Part shown: positions 8,186-16,844 of the stretch, one piece after another
Position numbering within the stretch: position 1 is the first letter of the stretch
Layout: each line of letters starts with the position of its first letter
NCBI GenBank assembly: GCA_018826515.1
Contig: JAHKAM010000060.1
Location: 62,001-126,000 of the forward strand
Length of the DNA: 64,000 nucleotides
Direction: 5' to 3'
Source of the DNA: Alphaproteobacteria bacterium
Lineage (GTDB): Bacteria > Pseudomonadota > Alphaproteobacteria > Caulobacterales > Caulobacteraceae
Notes under the pieces: generated by a model
Told to the model about the DNA's origin: nothing
The model's database searches: none
What the model saw: the letters and a program-made list of their open reading frames with translations, nothing else
Position numbers and translations under genes: made by a program

Positions 8186-9136
8186 ATGGCCGTGCACTAC
8201 CTCGAGTTTGAAAAGCCGATCGCCGATCTGGAGGCGAAGATCGAGGAGCTCAACCTGCTCTCCTCGACCTCCGGCTCGTTCGACGCCGAGGTCGAACAGT
8301 TACGCAAGAAGGCCGAACAACTGCGCAGGAAGACCTACGCCAGCCTCGACCCCTGGATGAGGACCCAGGTCGCGCGCCACCCGCAGCGGCCGCATTTCGT
8401 CGACTATGTCGAGGGTCTTTTCACCGATTTCGTCGAGCTGAAGGGCGACCGGCAGTTCGGCGACGACCAGGCCATTCTCGGCGGCCTCGCCCGTTTCCGC
8501 GGCGCCCCCGTGGTGATCATGGGCCATGAGAAGGGCCACGACACCCAGACGCGCGTGGTCCACAATTTCGGCATGGCCCGGCCCGAGGGCTACCGCAAGG
8601 CGGTGCGGCTGATGGACATGGCTGAACAGTACGGTCTGCCGGTCCTCACCTTCGTCGACACCGCCGGCGCCTATCCGGGGCTCGGCGCCGAGGAGCGCGG
8701 CCAGGCCGAGGCCATCGCGCGCTCGACCGAACGCTGTCTGACCCTGGGCGTCCCCTCCATCGCCACCATCACCGGCGAGGGCGGCTCGGGCGGGGCCATC
8801 GCCATCGCCGCGGCCGGCCGGGTGCTGATGCTCGAGCATTCGATCTATTCGGTCATTTCACCGGAGGGCGCCGCCGGCATCCTGTGGCGCGACGGGGCCC
8901 GCGCCCGCGACGCCGCCATGGCCATGAAGATCACCGCCCCCGATCTGGTCGAACTCAGGATCGTGGACCGCATCATCCCCGAGCCCGTCGGCGGCGCCCA
9001 CGCTGACCGCGAGGCGGCCATCGCCACGGTGGGCGATGTCCTCGCCGAGGAATTGGCGGCCCTCTCCGGCCTCACCCCGGACCAAATTCGCAAGGCCCGG
9101 GCCGACCGTTTCTACGCCATCGGCCGCGCCGGCTAG
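8186..9136 (+). CDS. accA: Acetyl-CoA carboxylase carboxyltransferase subunit alpha
   Basis: 316 residues, standard AccA length. An N-terminal helix segment MAVHYLEFEKPIADLEAKIEEL is followed by the carboxyltransferase core: GDRQFGDDQAILGGLARF, TFVDTAGAYPGLGAEERGQ, TGEGGSGGAIAIA and SVISPEGAAGILWRD. With AccD it transfers carboxyl from carboxybiotin to acetyl-CoA, forming malonyl-CoA for fatty acid synthesis. It stands alone, as accA usually does, with about 85 bp upstream. I did not find a convincing promoter there; a TTGACC at about 8123 lacks a matching -10. Confidence 0.97.
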   Translation: MAVHYLEFEKPIADLEAKIEELNLLSSTSGSFDAEVEQLRKKAEQLRRKTYASLDPWMRTQVARHPQRPHFVDYVEGLFTDFVELKGDRQFGDDQAILGGLARFRGAPVVIMGHEKGHDTQTRVVHNFGMARPEGYRKAVRLMDMAEQYGLPVLTFVDTAGAYPGLGAEERGQAEAIARSTERCLTLGVPSIATITGEGGSGGAIAIAAAGRVLMLEHSIYSVISPEGAAGILWRDGARARDAAMAMKITAPDLVELRIVDRIIPEPVGGAHADREAAIATVGDVLAEELAALSGLTPDQIRKARADRFYAIGRAG

Positions 9137-9232
9137 AGGCCGGGCAACCCGCGTTAATCACTCCTCTACCGGAACCTGCGAGCGTCGTCCCATGTACGCT
9201 TTGCGGTCCCCGTCCATGCGACTCCTTCTGAC

Positions 9233-9811
9233 ATGAACGGCCCCGGAGAGGCGCTGCGTGACAGTGCGGTCATCAACCTGACCGGCGCGGTGACGATGAT
9301 CGTCGATGATTCGCCGTTCGCACTCGACCTGACCACCCAGGCCCTGATGGGTTTCGGCATCCGGGCCCGGCACGCCTGCCGGAGCGCGGCCGAGGCCATG
9401 GAAATTCTCAAGGACCAGAACATCGACCTGCTGGTGGTCGACTGCGAGATGCCCGGCATCGACGGCTTTGAACTGGTGCGCTGGCTGCGACGCTCCGGAC
9501 TGGAGCCCAACGCCTTCGTCCCCGTCATCATGACCGCGGCCCATATCCGCAAGGCCCGGGTCGCCGAGGCCCGCGACTGCGGCGCCAATTTCGTGATCAC
9601 CAAACCCTTCAGCGCCACCACCCTGCTGGAGCGGATCGTCTGGGTCGCGCGGGACGGCCGGCCGTTTCTCGAAATCGGCGACTATTTCGGTCCTGATCGC
9701 CGCTTCCGAAAGGCCCCCGCGCCGGGCGAGGAACGCCGGGCTGACCTGATCCGGAAACAGGCGTTCGAGGACAGCAAGCGTCAGACGGCGGCGGACGGGG
9801 ACGCGGCATGA
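9233..9811 (+). CDS. Single-domain response regulator (CheY-like receiver) with C-terminal tail
   Basis: 192 residues. Receiver domain about 20-140 with the acidic pair Asp25-Asp26 (MIVDDSPFA), phosphoacceptor Asp70 (LLVVDCEMPGIDG), Thr101 (IMTAAHI) and Lys124 (FVITKPFS), all in place. The remaining 50 residues contain DYFGPDRRFRKAPAPGEERR, a charged segment and no DNA-binding domain; the GPDRR...GEERR pattern recurs in several alphaproteobacterial receiver proteins. It probably acts by protein-protein contact. Its stop overlaps the start of the next gene (ATGA), so the two are made together. Confidence 0.87.
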   Translation: MNGPGEALRDSAVINLTGAVTMIVDDSPFALDLTTQALMGFGIRARHACRSAAEAMEILKDQNIDLLVVDCEMPGIDGFELVRWLRRSGLEPNAFVPVIMTAAHIRKARVAEARDCGANFVITKPFSATTLLERIVWVARDGRPFLEIGDYFGPDRRFRKAPAPGEERRADLIRKQAFEDSKRQTAADGDAA

Positions 9812-10281
9812 CCGTCATCACCCACCCCCGCCGCAAGTCGAACCTCGCGACCATGATCGACTCCGCGGGGGGCGTCAGCGTGGGGGTCGCGCTCGCCCAG
9901 GCCCGCGCCAATATCGAGGCGATGCGGGCGAAAGCGCTGATCGTCATCGACGCCCAGATCAGCGCGCTGGAGATGATCCCCGCACCGACCGGCGCCGGCG
10001 ACAACCCGGTGCGGCTGGATCAGGCCTATCGGGCGGCGACCGCCCTGATCGACGCGGCGGGCCCTTTCGAGCTTCCGGACCTGTGCCGGGCCGCGGCCGG
10101 GCTCTGTGACCTGATCGGCGCGATTGAACCAGAAGATCCCTTCGACTGGCGCATCGTCACCGTCCACGCCCGCTCGCTGCGGCTGTTGCAGACCCTGCCT
10201 CCGGCCGCCACCGAAGAACGGGTCCGCATCCTGCAGAGCCTCAGCGACGTCATCGAGCGCAAGCTGGCTCAGACCGGTTGA
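9808..10281 (+). CDS. CheE-like alpha-helical protein coupled to response regulator
   Basis: 157 residues, almost entirely predicted helix, with no signal peptide or membrane segment. The layout NLATMIDSAGGVSVGVALAQA near the N-terminus, LPDLCRAAAGLCDLIGA in the middle and IVTVHARSLRLLQTLPP before the C-terminus resembles, from memory, the small proteins annotated CheE in Caulobacterales; this is a pattern match, not a search result. No biochemical activity is known to me. It overlaps the receiver gene by ATGA, suggesting a binding partner or phosphatase-like modulator. It ends convergently, overlapping the ABC exporter gene by 13 bp. Confidence 0.6.
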   Translation: MTVITHPRRKSNLATMIDSAGGVSVGVALAQARANIEAMRAKALIVIDAQISALEMIPAPTGAGDNPVRLDQAYRAATALIDAAGPFELPDLCRAAAGLCDLIGAIEPEDPFDWRIVTVHARSLRLLQTLPPAATEERVRILQSLSDVIERKLAQTG

Positions 10282-12161
10282 CGCTCGATCCGGGCGCCGC
10301 GCGTCTGTTTGCGCCACAGGGCCGCATACTCCCCGCCGAGATGGGCGACCAGTTCGTGGTGGGCGCCGCGCTCGACGATCCGTCCGGCCTTCAGCACCAG
10401 GATCTGGTCGGCGTCGGCGATGGTCGACAGCCGATGGGCGACGACCAGGGTGGTGCGGCCCGTCCGGGCCTTGCGCAGCGTCTTCTGGATCGCGGCCTCG
10501 GTGCGGCTGTCCAGGGCGCTGGTGGCCTCGTCGAGGATCAGGATGCAGGGGTCGGCCAGCAGGGCGCGCGCGATGCCGACGCGCTGGCGCTCTCCGCCTG
10601 ACAGCTTCAGCCCCCGTTCGCCGACGCGGGTCTCCATACCCTCGGGAAGCTCGCGGATGAAGTCGGCCAGTTCGGCCGCCTCGGCCGCCTCCCAGATGGC
10701 GGCTTCGTCGGCGTCGGGCCGGGCGAAGCCGATGTTGGCGCGCAGGCTGTCGTTGAACAGGGCCACATCCTGCGGGACCAGGGCGACCGCGGCCCGCAGC
10801 GAAGCCTGGGTCGCCTGCCGCGCGTCCAGTCCATCGATGAGCACGCGGCCCTCCTGAGGGTCCAGCAGGCGCAGGGCCAGTTTGACGATGGTCGACTTGC
10901 CCGACCCGGAGGGTCCCACAAGGGCCGTGGTCGTGCCCGGGGCCGCGATGAAGCTGACGTCCTCCAGTCCGTTGGCCCTTGAGTCGTGGCGGAAGCCGAC
11001 CTGTTCAAACGCCAGGGCGGCGCCGCGCGCGTCCGCGGGCCGCGGCAGGGGGACGGCGTCCGGCGCATCCGCGACCTGCGGCGTCTGGCGCGTCACCTTC
11101 AGCATTTCCTCCATGTCGATGAAGGACTGACGGATCTCCCGATAGGCGAAGCCGAGGATGTTCAGCGGCGCATAGAGGGAGATCATGATCAGGACGGCGG
11201 CCATCACGTCGCCCGGCCCCATCCGGCCGGCCGCCGCCTCGAACCCCGCCATGACCGCCATCACCGCCAGGCCGATGTTCATGATCACTGCCTGCATGAC
11301 GTTCAGCAGGGCCAGCGAACTGTTGGCCTTCAGGGCGGCGCGGGTGTAGTCGCCCAGCGCCCGGTCATAGGCGCCGGCCGCCCGCGCCTCGGCGCCGAAG
11401 GATTTGACCGTCTCATAGTTCAGCAGGGCGTCGACCGAGACGCCCGCCGCCTCTGTGTCGGCCGCGTTCATCTCGCGCCGGTGCTCCAGCCGCCAGCTGG
11501 CCAGGGCGAAGGTCGAGGCGGCGTAGACCGCGACGACGGCCACCGCCACGGCGCCGAAACGCCAGTCATAGCGGGCGCCCAGCACGCCCGCGGCCAACAC
11601 CAGCTCCACCCCGGTCGGGACCAGGTTGAAGGCGAGGATGCGCAGCAGGAAATCGACCGCCCGCGAGCCCCGGTCCATGGTCCGCGACAGGGAGCCCGAG
11701 CGTTTGGTCTGATGGAAGTCGAGCGACAGACTCAAGGCATGGGCGAAGGTCTCGGTGGCGGCCCGCCGTTGGGCGGCCGATCGGACCGGGGCGAACACGA
11801 CGTCGGAGGCGTTGGGCGCAATGGCCGACAGCAGCCGGACCACCGCCCAGCCGACCGCGAAACCGGCGAATCCCATGCCGACGGCCACCGCAGCGCCCTG
11901 CCCGGCCGCCAGATGATTGACCGCCGCCCCGAGCACGAGCGGCGCAAGCACGCCCAGCCCCTTGCCGCCCAGGGTCATGCCGATCGCCGCGACCAGGCGC
12001 AGGCGCAACTGCGGCGCGTTCGACCGGCCGACCAGACGGACCAGGTCGCCCAGCGCGCGCCAGGCGGGCGGCGCTTCGGCGACCGGAGCCGGGGCTCCGG
12101 CCTGCGCCGCCTTCGCGACTGAGTCGCCTCGCCGCCCCGAACGCTCGCCTCGCATCGCCAT
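10269..12161 (-). CDS. Atm1/HMT1-type ABC exporter (fused membrane and ATPase domains)
   Basis: About 630 residues. An N-terminal six-helix transmembrane domain includes [22 protein letters not shown] and [13 protein letters not shown], both hallmark stretches of the Atm1/ABCB7 branch. The ATPase domain has Walker [12 protein letters not shown]-loop, signature [15 protein letters not shown], Walker [13 protein letters not shown] and the H-loop VVAHRLSTI. This branch exports glutathione conjugates or sulfur compounds and aids heavy-metal tolerance and iron-sulfur supply. ATG 12161 is preferred over an in-frame GTG at 12203; neither has a good ribosome binding site. Divergent from radA. Confidence 0.88.
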   Translation of the reverse strand: MAMRGERSGRRGDSVAKAAQAGAPAPVAEAPPAWRALGDLVRLVGRSNAPQLRLRLVAAIGMTLGGKGLGVLAPLVLGAAVNHLAAGQGAAVAVGMGFAGFAVGWAVVRLLSAIAPNASDVVFAPVRSAAQRRAATETFAHALSLSLDFHQTKRSGSLSRTMDRGSRAVDFLLRILAFNLVPTGVELVLAAGVLGARYDWRFGAVAVAVVAVYAASTFALASWRLEHRREMNAADTEAAGVSVDALLNYETVKSFGAEARAAGAYDRALGDYTRAALKANSSLALLNVMQAVIMNIGLAVMAVMAGFEAAAGRMGPGDVMAAVLIMISLYAPLNILGFAYREIRQSFIDMEEMLKVTRQTPQVADAPDAVPLPRPADARGAALAFEQVGFRHDSRANGLEDVSFIAAPGTTTALVGPSGSGKSTIVKLALRLLDPQEGRVLIDGLDARQATQASLRAAVALVPQDVALFNDSLRANIGFARPDADEAAIWEAAEAAELADFIRELPEGMETRVGERGLKLSGGERQRVGIARALLADPCILILDEATSALDSRTEAAIQKTLRKARTGRTTLVVAHRLSTIADADQILVLKAGRIVERGAHHELVAHLGGEYAALWRKQTRGARIERQPV

Positions 12162-12287
12162 GGGCGGTGATATGGACCGCGCCGCCGTCCGCGCAAAGGC
12201 CACGCGGTCGAAAGCTCACGTCATTTTCGGACGCAGGCCGGCGAAGCCCCCCTGCCGCGCGGCACACGACTGCTGTAAGGGCCTCTC

Positions 12288-13658
12288 ATGGCTCGTGACG
12301 GCGCAATCTATGTCTGCCAGGCCTGCGGGGCCGTCCATGGCAAATGGTCGGGCCAGTGCGGGGCCTGCAACCAGTGGAACTCCATCGTCGAGGAGAGCCG
12401 CTCGGCTCCGCCCGGGGCGATGAAGCCCGCCACCGGCGCCGCCGCGCGCGGTCGGGGCGTCCAGTTCGAGACCCTGCAGTCCGACACCCCCGAACCGCCG
12501 CGCATCATCACCGGCGTGGCGGAGTTCGACCGGGTCTGCGGCGGCGGCGTGGTGCCTGGCTCCGCCATCCTGCTCAGCGGCGACCCCGGCGTCGGCAAGT
12601 CGACGCTGCTGCTCGATGTCGCCGGGCGCGCGGCCCTGTCCGGCCGACGCGTGGCCTATATCTCGGGCGAGGAGGCGGTCGAGCAGATTCGCGCCCGGGC
12701 GAAACGGATGGGGCTGGAGAAGGCCCCGGTCGAACTGGCCTCGGCCACGGCCCTGCGCGAAATTCTCGCCACGCTGAAGCGCGAGAAATTCGACATCGTC
12801 ATCGTCGATTCGATCCAGACCCTGTGGTCCGACGCGCATGAGGCCGGTCCCGGCTCGGTGACCCAGGTCCGCGCCTGCGCCGGCGAAATGGTGCGGCTGG
12901 CCAAGTCGCAAGGCGTCGCCGTCGTCCTCGTCGGCCATGTCACCAAGGACGGTCAGGTCGCCGGGCCACGGGTGGTCGAGCACATGGTGGACGCCGTGCT
13001 CAGTTTCGAGGGCGAGCGCGGCTATCCCTTCCGCATCCTGCGCGCCGGAAAGAACCGCTTCGGCGCCACCGACGAGATCGGCGTGTTCGAAATGGGCGAC
13101 GCCGGCCTGCGCGAGGTGGCCAATCCGTCGGCCCTGTTCCTCGGCGAGAGCAACGACCGGGCGCCCGGCGCGGCCGTGTTCGCCGGCATCGAGGGCTCCC
13201 GGCCCGTTCTGGTCGAGATGCAGGCCCTGGTGTCGAAATCCGCCTATGGCACGCCAAGGCGGGCCGTCGTCGGCTGGGACACCGGTCGGCTGGCCATGGT
13301 TCTGGCCGTGCTGGAGGCCCGCTGCGGCTTTGGCTTCGGCGATCAGGACGTCTATCTGAACGTGGCGGGGGGCCTGCGCATCAATGAGCCGGCGGCCGAT
13401 CTCGCCGCGGCCGCGGCCCTGATCAGCTCGGCCACCGACACCCCCCTGCCCCAGGGCTGCGTGGTCTTCGGGGAGATCAGCCTCTCAGGCGAGATCCGCG
13501 CCGTCGGCCGGGCCGAGGCGCGGTTGCGCGAGGCGCAGAAGCTGGGATTCGACCGGGCCCTGGCTCCGCCGCTCACGGTGAAGGGCAAGGGCGTGAGCGT
13601 GACCTCGGTGACGCGACTCGCGGAAGCGGTCGAACGAATCTCCCAAAACCGCTATTGA
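12288..13658 (+). CDS. radA: DNA repair protein RadA
   Basis: 456 residues. The N-terminal zinc finger uses Cys10, Cys13, Cys24 and Cys27 (YVCQACG...GQCGACNQW). A RecA-like ATPase follows with Walker A SGDPGVGKSTLL and Walker B FDIVIVDSIQTLW, then the RadA-specific KNRFGATDEIGVFEM motif and a C-terminal Lon-protease-like domain (LNVAGGLRINEPAADLA, VFGEISLSGEIRAV). RadA is a hexameric branch-migration helicase acting in recombination intermediates. AAGGG precedes the ATG at proper spacing. It heads a probable radA-cvpA-purF transcription unit with short gaps. Confidence 0.97.
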   Translation: MARDGAIYVCQACGAVHGKWSGQCGACNQWNSIVEESRSAPPGAMKPATGAAARGRGVQFETLQSDTPEPPRIITGVAEFDRVCGGGVVPGSAILLSGDPGVGKSTLLLDVAGRAALSGRRVAYISGEEAVEQIRARAKRMGLEKAPVELASATALREILATLKREKFDIVIVDSIQTLWSDAHEAGPGSVTQVRACAGEMVRLAKSQGVAVVLVGHVTKDGQVAGPRVVEHMVDAVLSFEGERGYPFRILRAGKNRFGATDEIGVFEMGDAGLREVANPSALFLGESNDRAPGAAVFAGIEGSRPVLVEMQALVSKSAYGTPRRAVVGWDTGRLAMVLAVLEARCGFGFGDQDVYLNVAGGLRINEPAADLAAAAALISSATDTPLPQGCVVFGEISLSGEIRAVGRAEARLREAQKLGFDRALAPPLTVKGKGVSVTSVTRLAEAVERISQNRY

Positions 13659-13686
13659 GATCACGCAGACTGCAGTTCGGGCGCGC

Positions 13687-14283
13687 ATGACCGGTTTCGA
13701 CGTAATCGCTCTTCTGGTCATCCTCGCCTCGGCCGCGGCCGGCTGGGTGCGCGGCGGCACGCGCGAGATCATCACCCTGCTCAGCTTTGTGCTGGCTGCT
13801 TTCATCGCCCTGGTGGCCCTGCCGTTGACCGCGCCCTTGGGGCGGGCGCTGGTGGACCCGGACTGGGCGGGTACGATCGCCGCCGCCGTGGCCTCCTTCC
13901 TGCTGGTCTATTTCGGCATCCGCATCTTCGGCTCGATCCTGTCGAAACGGGCCCAGGCCCATCCGCAGCTCGGCGGCATTGACCGCATCCTCGGCATCTT
14001 CGTCGGAGCGGCGCGTTCCCTGGTGCTGCTGGGCGCCATCCACCTGGTCATTGTCGCGGCCATGCCGGGCGAAAGCACCCCGCGCTGGCTCAGCGAGGCG
14101 GCCCTGCGGCCGGTGACCGCGGGCGCCGCGCGGATGATCCAGATCGTCCTCCCGGGCATCGGCCGCGGCGCGGACGCCCTGACTCCCGTTGTAACTTCAT
14201 CCGTGAACGAGGGCTTTTCCGGTGAAGAAGCCTTGCCCTCGCCCCAAACAAACAATACTTCGCCGCCGTCCGCCGCCGACTAG
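13687..14283 (+). CDS. cvpA: CvpA-family inner-membrane protein
   Basis: 198 residues with four hydrophobic segments: about 5-22 (ALLVILASAAAGWVRGG), 27-48, 62-84 and 100-120. The N-terminal pattern FDVIALLVILASAAAGWVRGGTREI is characteristic of CvpA. It was first linked to colicin V export and later to cell-envelope resistance; no catalytic function is known. It sits directly upstream of purF, the conserved neighbour in many proteobacteria, 28 bp after radA and 27 bp before purF. The C-terminal 40 residues are polar and low in conservation. Confidence 0.9.
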   Translation: MTGFDVIALLVILASAAAGWVRGGTREIITLLSFVLAAFIALVALPLTAPLGRALVDPDWAGTIAAAVASFLLVYFGIRIFGSILSKRAQAHPQLGGIDRILGIFVGAARSLVLLGAIHLVIVAAMPGESTPRWLSEAALRPVTAGAARMIQIVLPGIGRGADALTPVVTSSVNEGFSGEEALPSPQTNNTSPPSAAD

Positions 14284-14310
14284 CGTTCCCCGCATCATCG
14301 GAGCCCCACG

Positions 14311-15825
14311 ATGAGCAGTCCCGTGCATTCCATCGCTGATCCGGTCGTCCACCGGGCGCATCACCGTGACGCCGACGACGACCGGCCACGCCTCGAGTGC
14401 GGCGTCTGCGGCGTCTGGGGGGCGGAAAAGAACGCCGCCTCGGCCATCGTCGCCCTCGGCCTGCATGCCCTGCAGCATCGCGGCCAGGAAGCCTGCGGCA
14501 TCGCCAGCGTAAACGACACCCGCTTCCACACCGAACGGCATATGGGGCTGGTCGGCGAGGCCTTCGGCGGGACGGACCTGCCTGAGCGCCTGCCCGGTTC
14601 GGCGGCCGTGGGTCACACCCGCTATTCCACCGCCGGCGGCAGCTTCCTGCGCAACATCCAGCCGATGTTCGCCGATCTGGACCAGGGCGGCATCGCCATC
14701 GCCCACAACGGCAATCTGACCAATCACCTCTATCTGCGGAACCAGCTGGTCGGCGAAGGCGCCATCTTCCAGTCGACCTCGGATTCCGAAGTCATCCTCC
14801 ACCTCATCGCCCGCAGCCGGAAGGCCAAGATCGTCGATCGCTTCATCGACGCCATCGGCCGGATCGAGGGCGGCTACGCCCTGGTCTGCGCCACCCGTTC
14901 CAAACTGATCGGCGCGCGCGACCCGCTGGGCATCCGCCCGCTGGTGCTGGGGCGGCTGGACGGCGCCTGGGTGCTGGCGTCCGAGACCTGCGCGCTCGAC
15001 ACCATCGGCGCGACCTTCGAGCGCGACGTCGAACATGGCGAGGTCATCGTCATCGACCACGAAGGGCTGAAGTCGCTCAAACCCTTCCCGACCCGCGGGG
15101 CCCGGCCCTGCCTGTTCGAATACGTCTATTTCGCCCGCCCGGACAGCGTCGTGAACGGCCGCTCGGTCTATGGCGTGCGCAAGCGGATGGGCATGAAACT
15201 GGCCCGCGAGCATGCGGTCGAGGCCGATGTCATCGTGCCGGTGCCGGACTCCGGCGTGCCCGCCGCCCTGGGCTATGCCCAGGAAAGCGGCATTCCCTAT
15301 GAAATGGGGATCATCCGCAGCCACTATCTGGGCCGCACCTTCATCCAGCCCAGCCAGGGCGCCCGTCAGAAGGGCGTGCGCATGAAGCACAGCCCCAACC
15401 GCTCGGTCCTGGAGGGCAAGCGGGTGGTGCTGATCGACGATTCCATCGTGCGCGGCACGACCTCGGTGAAACTGGTCCGCGCCGTGCGCGCCGCCGGCGC
15501 CACGGAGGTTCACCTGCGCTCGGCCTCGCCGCCGATCCTTTGGCCGGACTTCTACGGCATCGACATGCCCGAGCGGGATCAGCTGATCGCCGCCAATCAC
15601 ACCCTGGAAGAGATGCGGGCCCACCTCGAGGTCGACTCGCTGGGCTTCCTGTCGGTCGACGGCCTGTACGACGCCATGGAGGCCGGCCCCCGCGACCCGC
15701 GCAATCCGCAGTTCACGGACCACTATTTCACCGGCGAATACCCGACCCGCCTGCTGGATCGCGAGATCGAGGAAGGCGGCCGCGAGGTCGCTGCGCGGCA
15801 ACTTTCGCTTCTGGTCAGCGCTTAA
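14311..15825 (+). CDS. purF: Amidophosphoribosyltransferase PurF
   Basis: 504 residues. The first 29 residues look like the cleavable propeptide; Cys30 in ECGVCGVWG is the glutaminase nucleophile exposed by processing. The Ntn domain shows VGHTRYSTAGGS and AHNGNLTN. The phosphoribosyltransferase domain has VIVPVPDSGVPAALG, HYLGRTFIQPSQ and the PRPP loop VVLIDDSIVRGTTSVK. PurF makes phosphoribosylamine from PRPP and glutamine, the first committed step of purine synthesis. GGAG lies 7 bases before the ATG. No cysteine cluster for an Fe-S centre was examined in detail. Confidence 0.97.
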   Translation: MSSPVHSIADPVVHRAHHRDADDDRPRLECGVCGVWGAEKNAASAIVALGLHALQHRGQEACGIASVNDTRFHTERHMGLVGEAFGGTDLPERLPGSAAVGHTRYSTAGGSFLRNIQPMFADLDQGGIAIAHNGNLTNHLYLRNQLVGEGAIFQSTSDSEVILHLIARSRKAKIVDRFIDAIGRIEGGYALVCATRSKLIGARDPLGIRPLVLGRLDGAWVLASETCALDTIGATFERDVEHGEVIVIDHEGLKSLKPFPTRGARPCLFEYVYFARPDSVVNGRSVYGVRKRMGMKLAREHAVEADVIVPVPDSGVPAALGYAQESGIPYEMGIIRSHYLGRTFIQPSQGARQKGVRMKHSPNRSVLEGKRVVLIDDSIVRGTTSVKLVRAVRAAGATEVHLRSASPPILWPDFYGIDMPERDQLIAANHTLEEMRAHLEVDSLGFLSVDGLYDAMEAGPRDPRNPQFTDHYFTGEYPTRLLDREIEEGGREVAARQLSLLVSA

Positions 15826-15854
15826 CAGGCACATCGTCCCGCAGAGGCGCCCGA

Positions 15855-16199
15855 ATGATCCAGCTCGGCTATTTCACCGTCGACACGCCTGACATCGACA
15901 AGGCCCGCACCTTCTACAGCGCCCTGTTCGGCTGGACCTTTGATGAGGACTCGTCCGGCGAGACCTACGCCCATGTGGCCGACAGCGATCCGGCCTTCGG
16001 CTTCACCAAGGCGGAACGGGCCAGCCAGCTGCCGCATCTGTATTTCCGCGTCGAGGATGTCGACGCCCTGTGCAGACGGGTGACCGAGCTGGGCGGCAGG
16101 GCCGCGATCCCCTCGGACAGCGCCAGCGGCCGGTCCGTCGTGGTCAGCGACGACCAGGGCGGCAGCTTCAGCCTGTGGCAACCGGCGGCGGGGTTCTAG
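15855..16199 (+). CDS. VOC-superfamily (glyoxalase/bleomycin-resistance-like) protein
   Basis: 114 residues from ATG 15855, 29 bp after purF. The fold pattern is that of a single VOC module: GYFTVDTPDIDKARTFYSALFGWTF at the N-terminus, LYFRVEDVDALCRRVTELGG in the middle and DDQGGSFSLWQP at the end. This is the subgroup in which two beta-alpha-beta units pair within one chain. The substrate is unknown and metal ligands cannot be assigned confidently. The stop forms a shared CTAG with the convergent ParE toxin gene. Confidence 0.82.
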   Translation: MIQLGYFTVDTPDIDKARTFYSALFGWTFDEDSSGETYAHVADSDPAFGFTKAERASQLPHLYFRVEDVDALCRRVTELGGRAAIPSDSASGRSVVVSDDQGGSFSLWQPAAGF

Positions 16200-16510
16200 A
16201 TTTCTTCGCCGGCTTCAGGGGTCCAGCCCCGCCAGTTTTGCGCCATGTGAAACAGGCGATGCACCTTCAGCTCTCCGTCGGGCCCGCCGACGAGGCCGTA
16301 AACGAGAAGGTATGAAGTCTTGAGCACGCCCTTCTCGAAAGTATCGGCACGCTCGCCTGGACGACCGATCGGCCGGACGGCGAGGCTCTCTATCGTGGCC
16401 AGAACGCGGTCCGAAAGCCGGAGCGCGGCAGAAGGGTTTCGCTCGGCCATATAAGCGATCGCATTTTCAAACTGGTCGATCGCCGTGTCGGACCAGACGA
16501 TCTCTCTCAA
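16196..16510 (-). CDS. ParE/RelE-family toxin
   Basis: 104 residues. MREIVWSDTAIDQFENAIAYMAERNPSAALRLSDRV matches the two N-terminal helices of ParE/RelE toxins. It is followed by the beta-sheet core with RPGERADTFEKGVLKTSYLLVYGL and VHRLFHMAQNWR. ParE members usually inhibit gyrase, whereas RelE members cut mRNA; the lack of an obvious RelE catalytic cluster slightly favours ParE. Its ATG overlaps the antitoxin stop by 4 bases, the normal antitoxin-first arrangement. Confidence 0.85.
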   Translation of the reverse strand: MREIVWSDTAIDQFENAIAYMAERNPSAALRLSDRVLATIESLAVRPIGRPGERADTFEKGVLKTSYLLVYGLVGGPDGELKVHRLFHMAQNWRGWTPEAGEEI

Positions 16511-16767
16511 GGATCAACCTTCTCATGCCTTGCGATGGTCGCCCGAATTCGCGCCACGGCCTCCTCGTGGGACACCGTGCGACCTTCCTTGAAATCCTCG
16601 ATGCTCTTGTCGATTTCAGCCAGCATCCACAGACGTTGACCAACGTACTCCGTCAGGCCCTGTTGAGCGACGGCGGAAGGGGTTCGATCCGTTTCCCTCG
16701 CGAGCTGGCCGAGCTTTTCTTTCAGCTCATCCGTCAATCTCAAGCTCAGCGTGGCGGTTTTCGACAT
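16507..16767 (-). CDS. Ribbon-helix-helix (ParD-like) antitoxin
   Basis: 86 residues from ATG 16767, with GGGAG 7 bases upstream; an earlier in-frame start at 16809 lies beyond the operator. N-terminal TATLSLRLTDELKEKLGQLARETDRTPSAVAQQGLTEYV is a ribbon-helix-helix DNA-binding domain. The C-terminal half, EDFKEGRTVSHEEAVARIRATIARHEKV, would wrap the toxin. RHH antitoxins repress their own operon at palindromes, and a perfect one (16797-16811) sits 30 bp upstream. The pair lies between purF-VOC and an SDR gene. Confidence 0.85.
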   Translation of the reverse strand: MSKTATLSLRLTDELKEKLGQLARETDRTPSAVAQQGLTEYVGQRLWMLAEIDKSIEDFKEGRTVSHEEAVARIRATIARHEKVDP

Positions 16768-16796
16768 CGTCGATCTCCCAATCCTGTCTCGTATGG

Positions 16797-16811
16797 CAAT
16801 GTAACACATTG
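16797..16811. promoter_or_regulatory. Palindrome CAATGT-AAC-ACATTG, probable antitoxin operator
   Basis: Perfect 6-bp inverted repeat with a 3-bp spacer, AT-rich against a GC-rich background. It lies between the divergent parD-like gene (start 16767) and the SDR gene. Ribbon-helix-helix repressors typically bind such short palindromes, so autorepression of the parDE pair is the likely role. A TTGACC overlapping its right edge, with TACCAA 17 bases on, could be a promoter for the SDR gene, giving an almost leaderless mRNA; that is weaker inference. Confidence 0.55.
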
Positions 16812-16844
16812 ACCCTGCTCGACGCCATGCCTACCAACCGCGCC

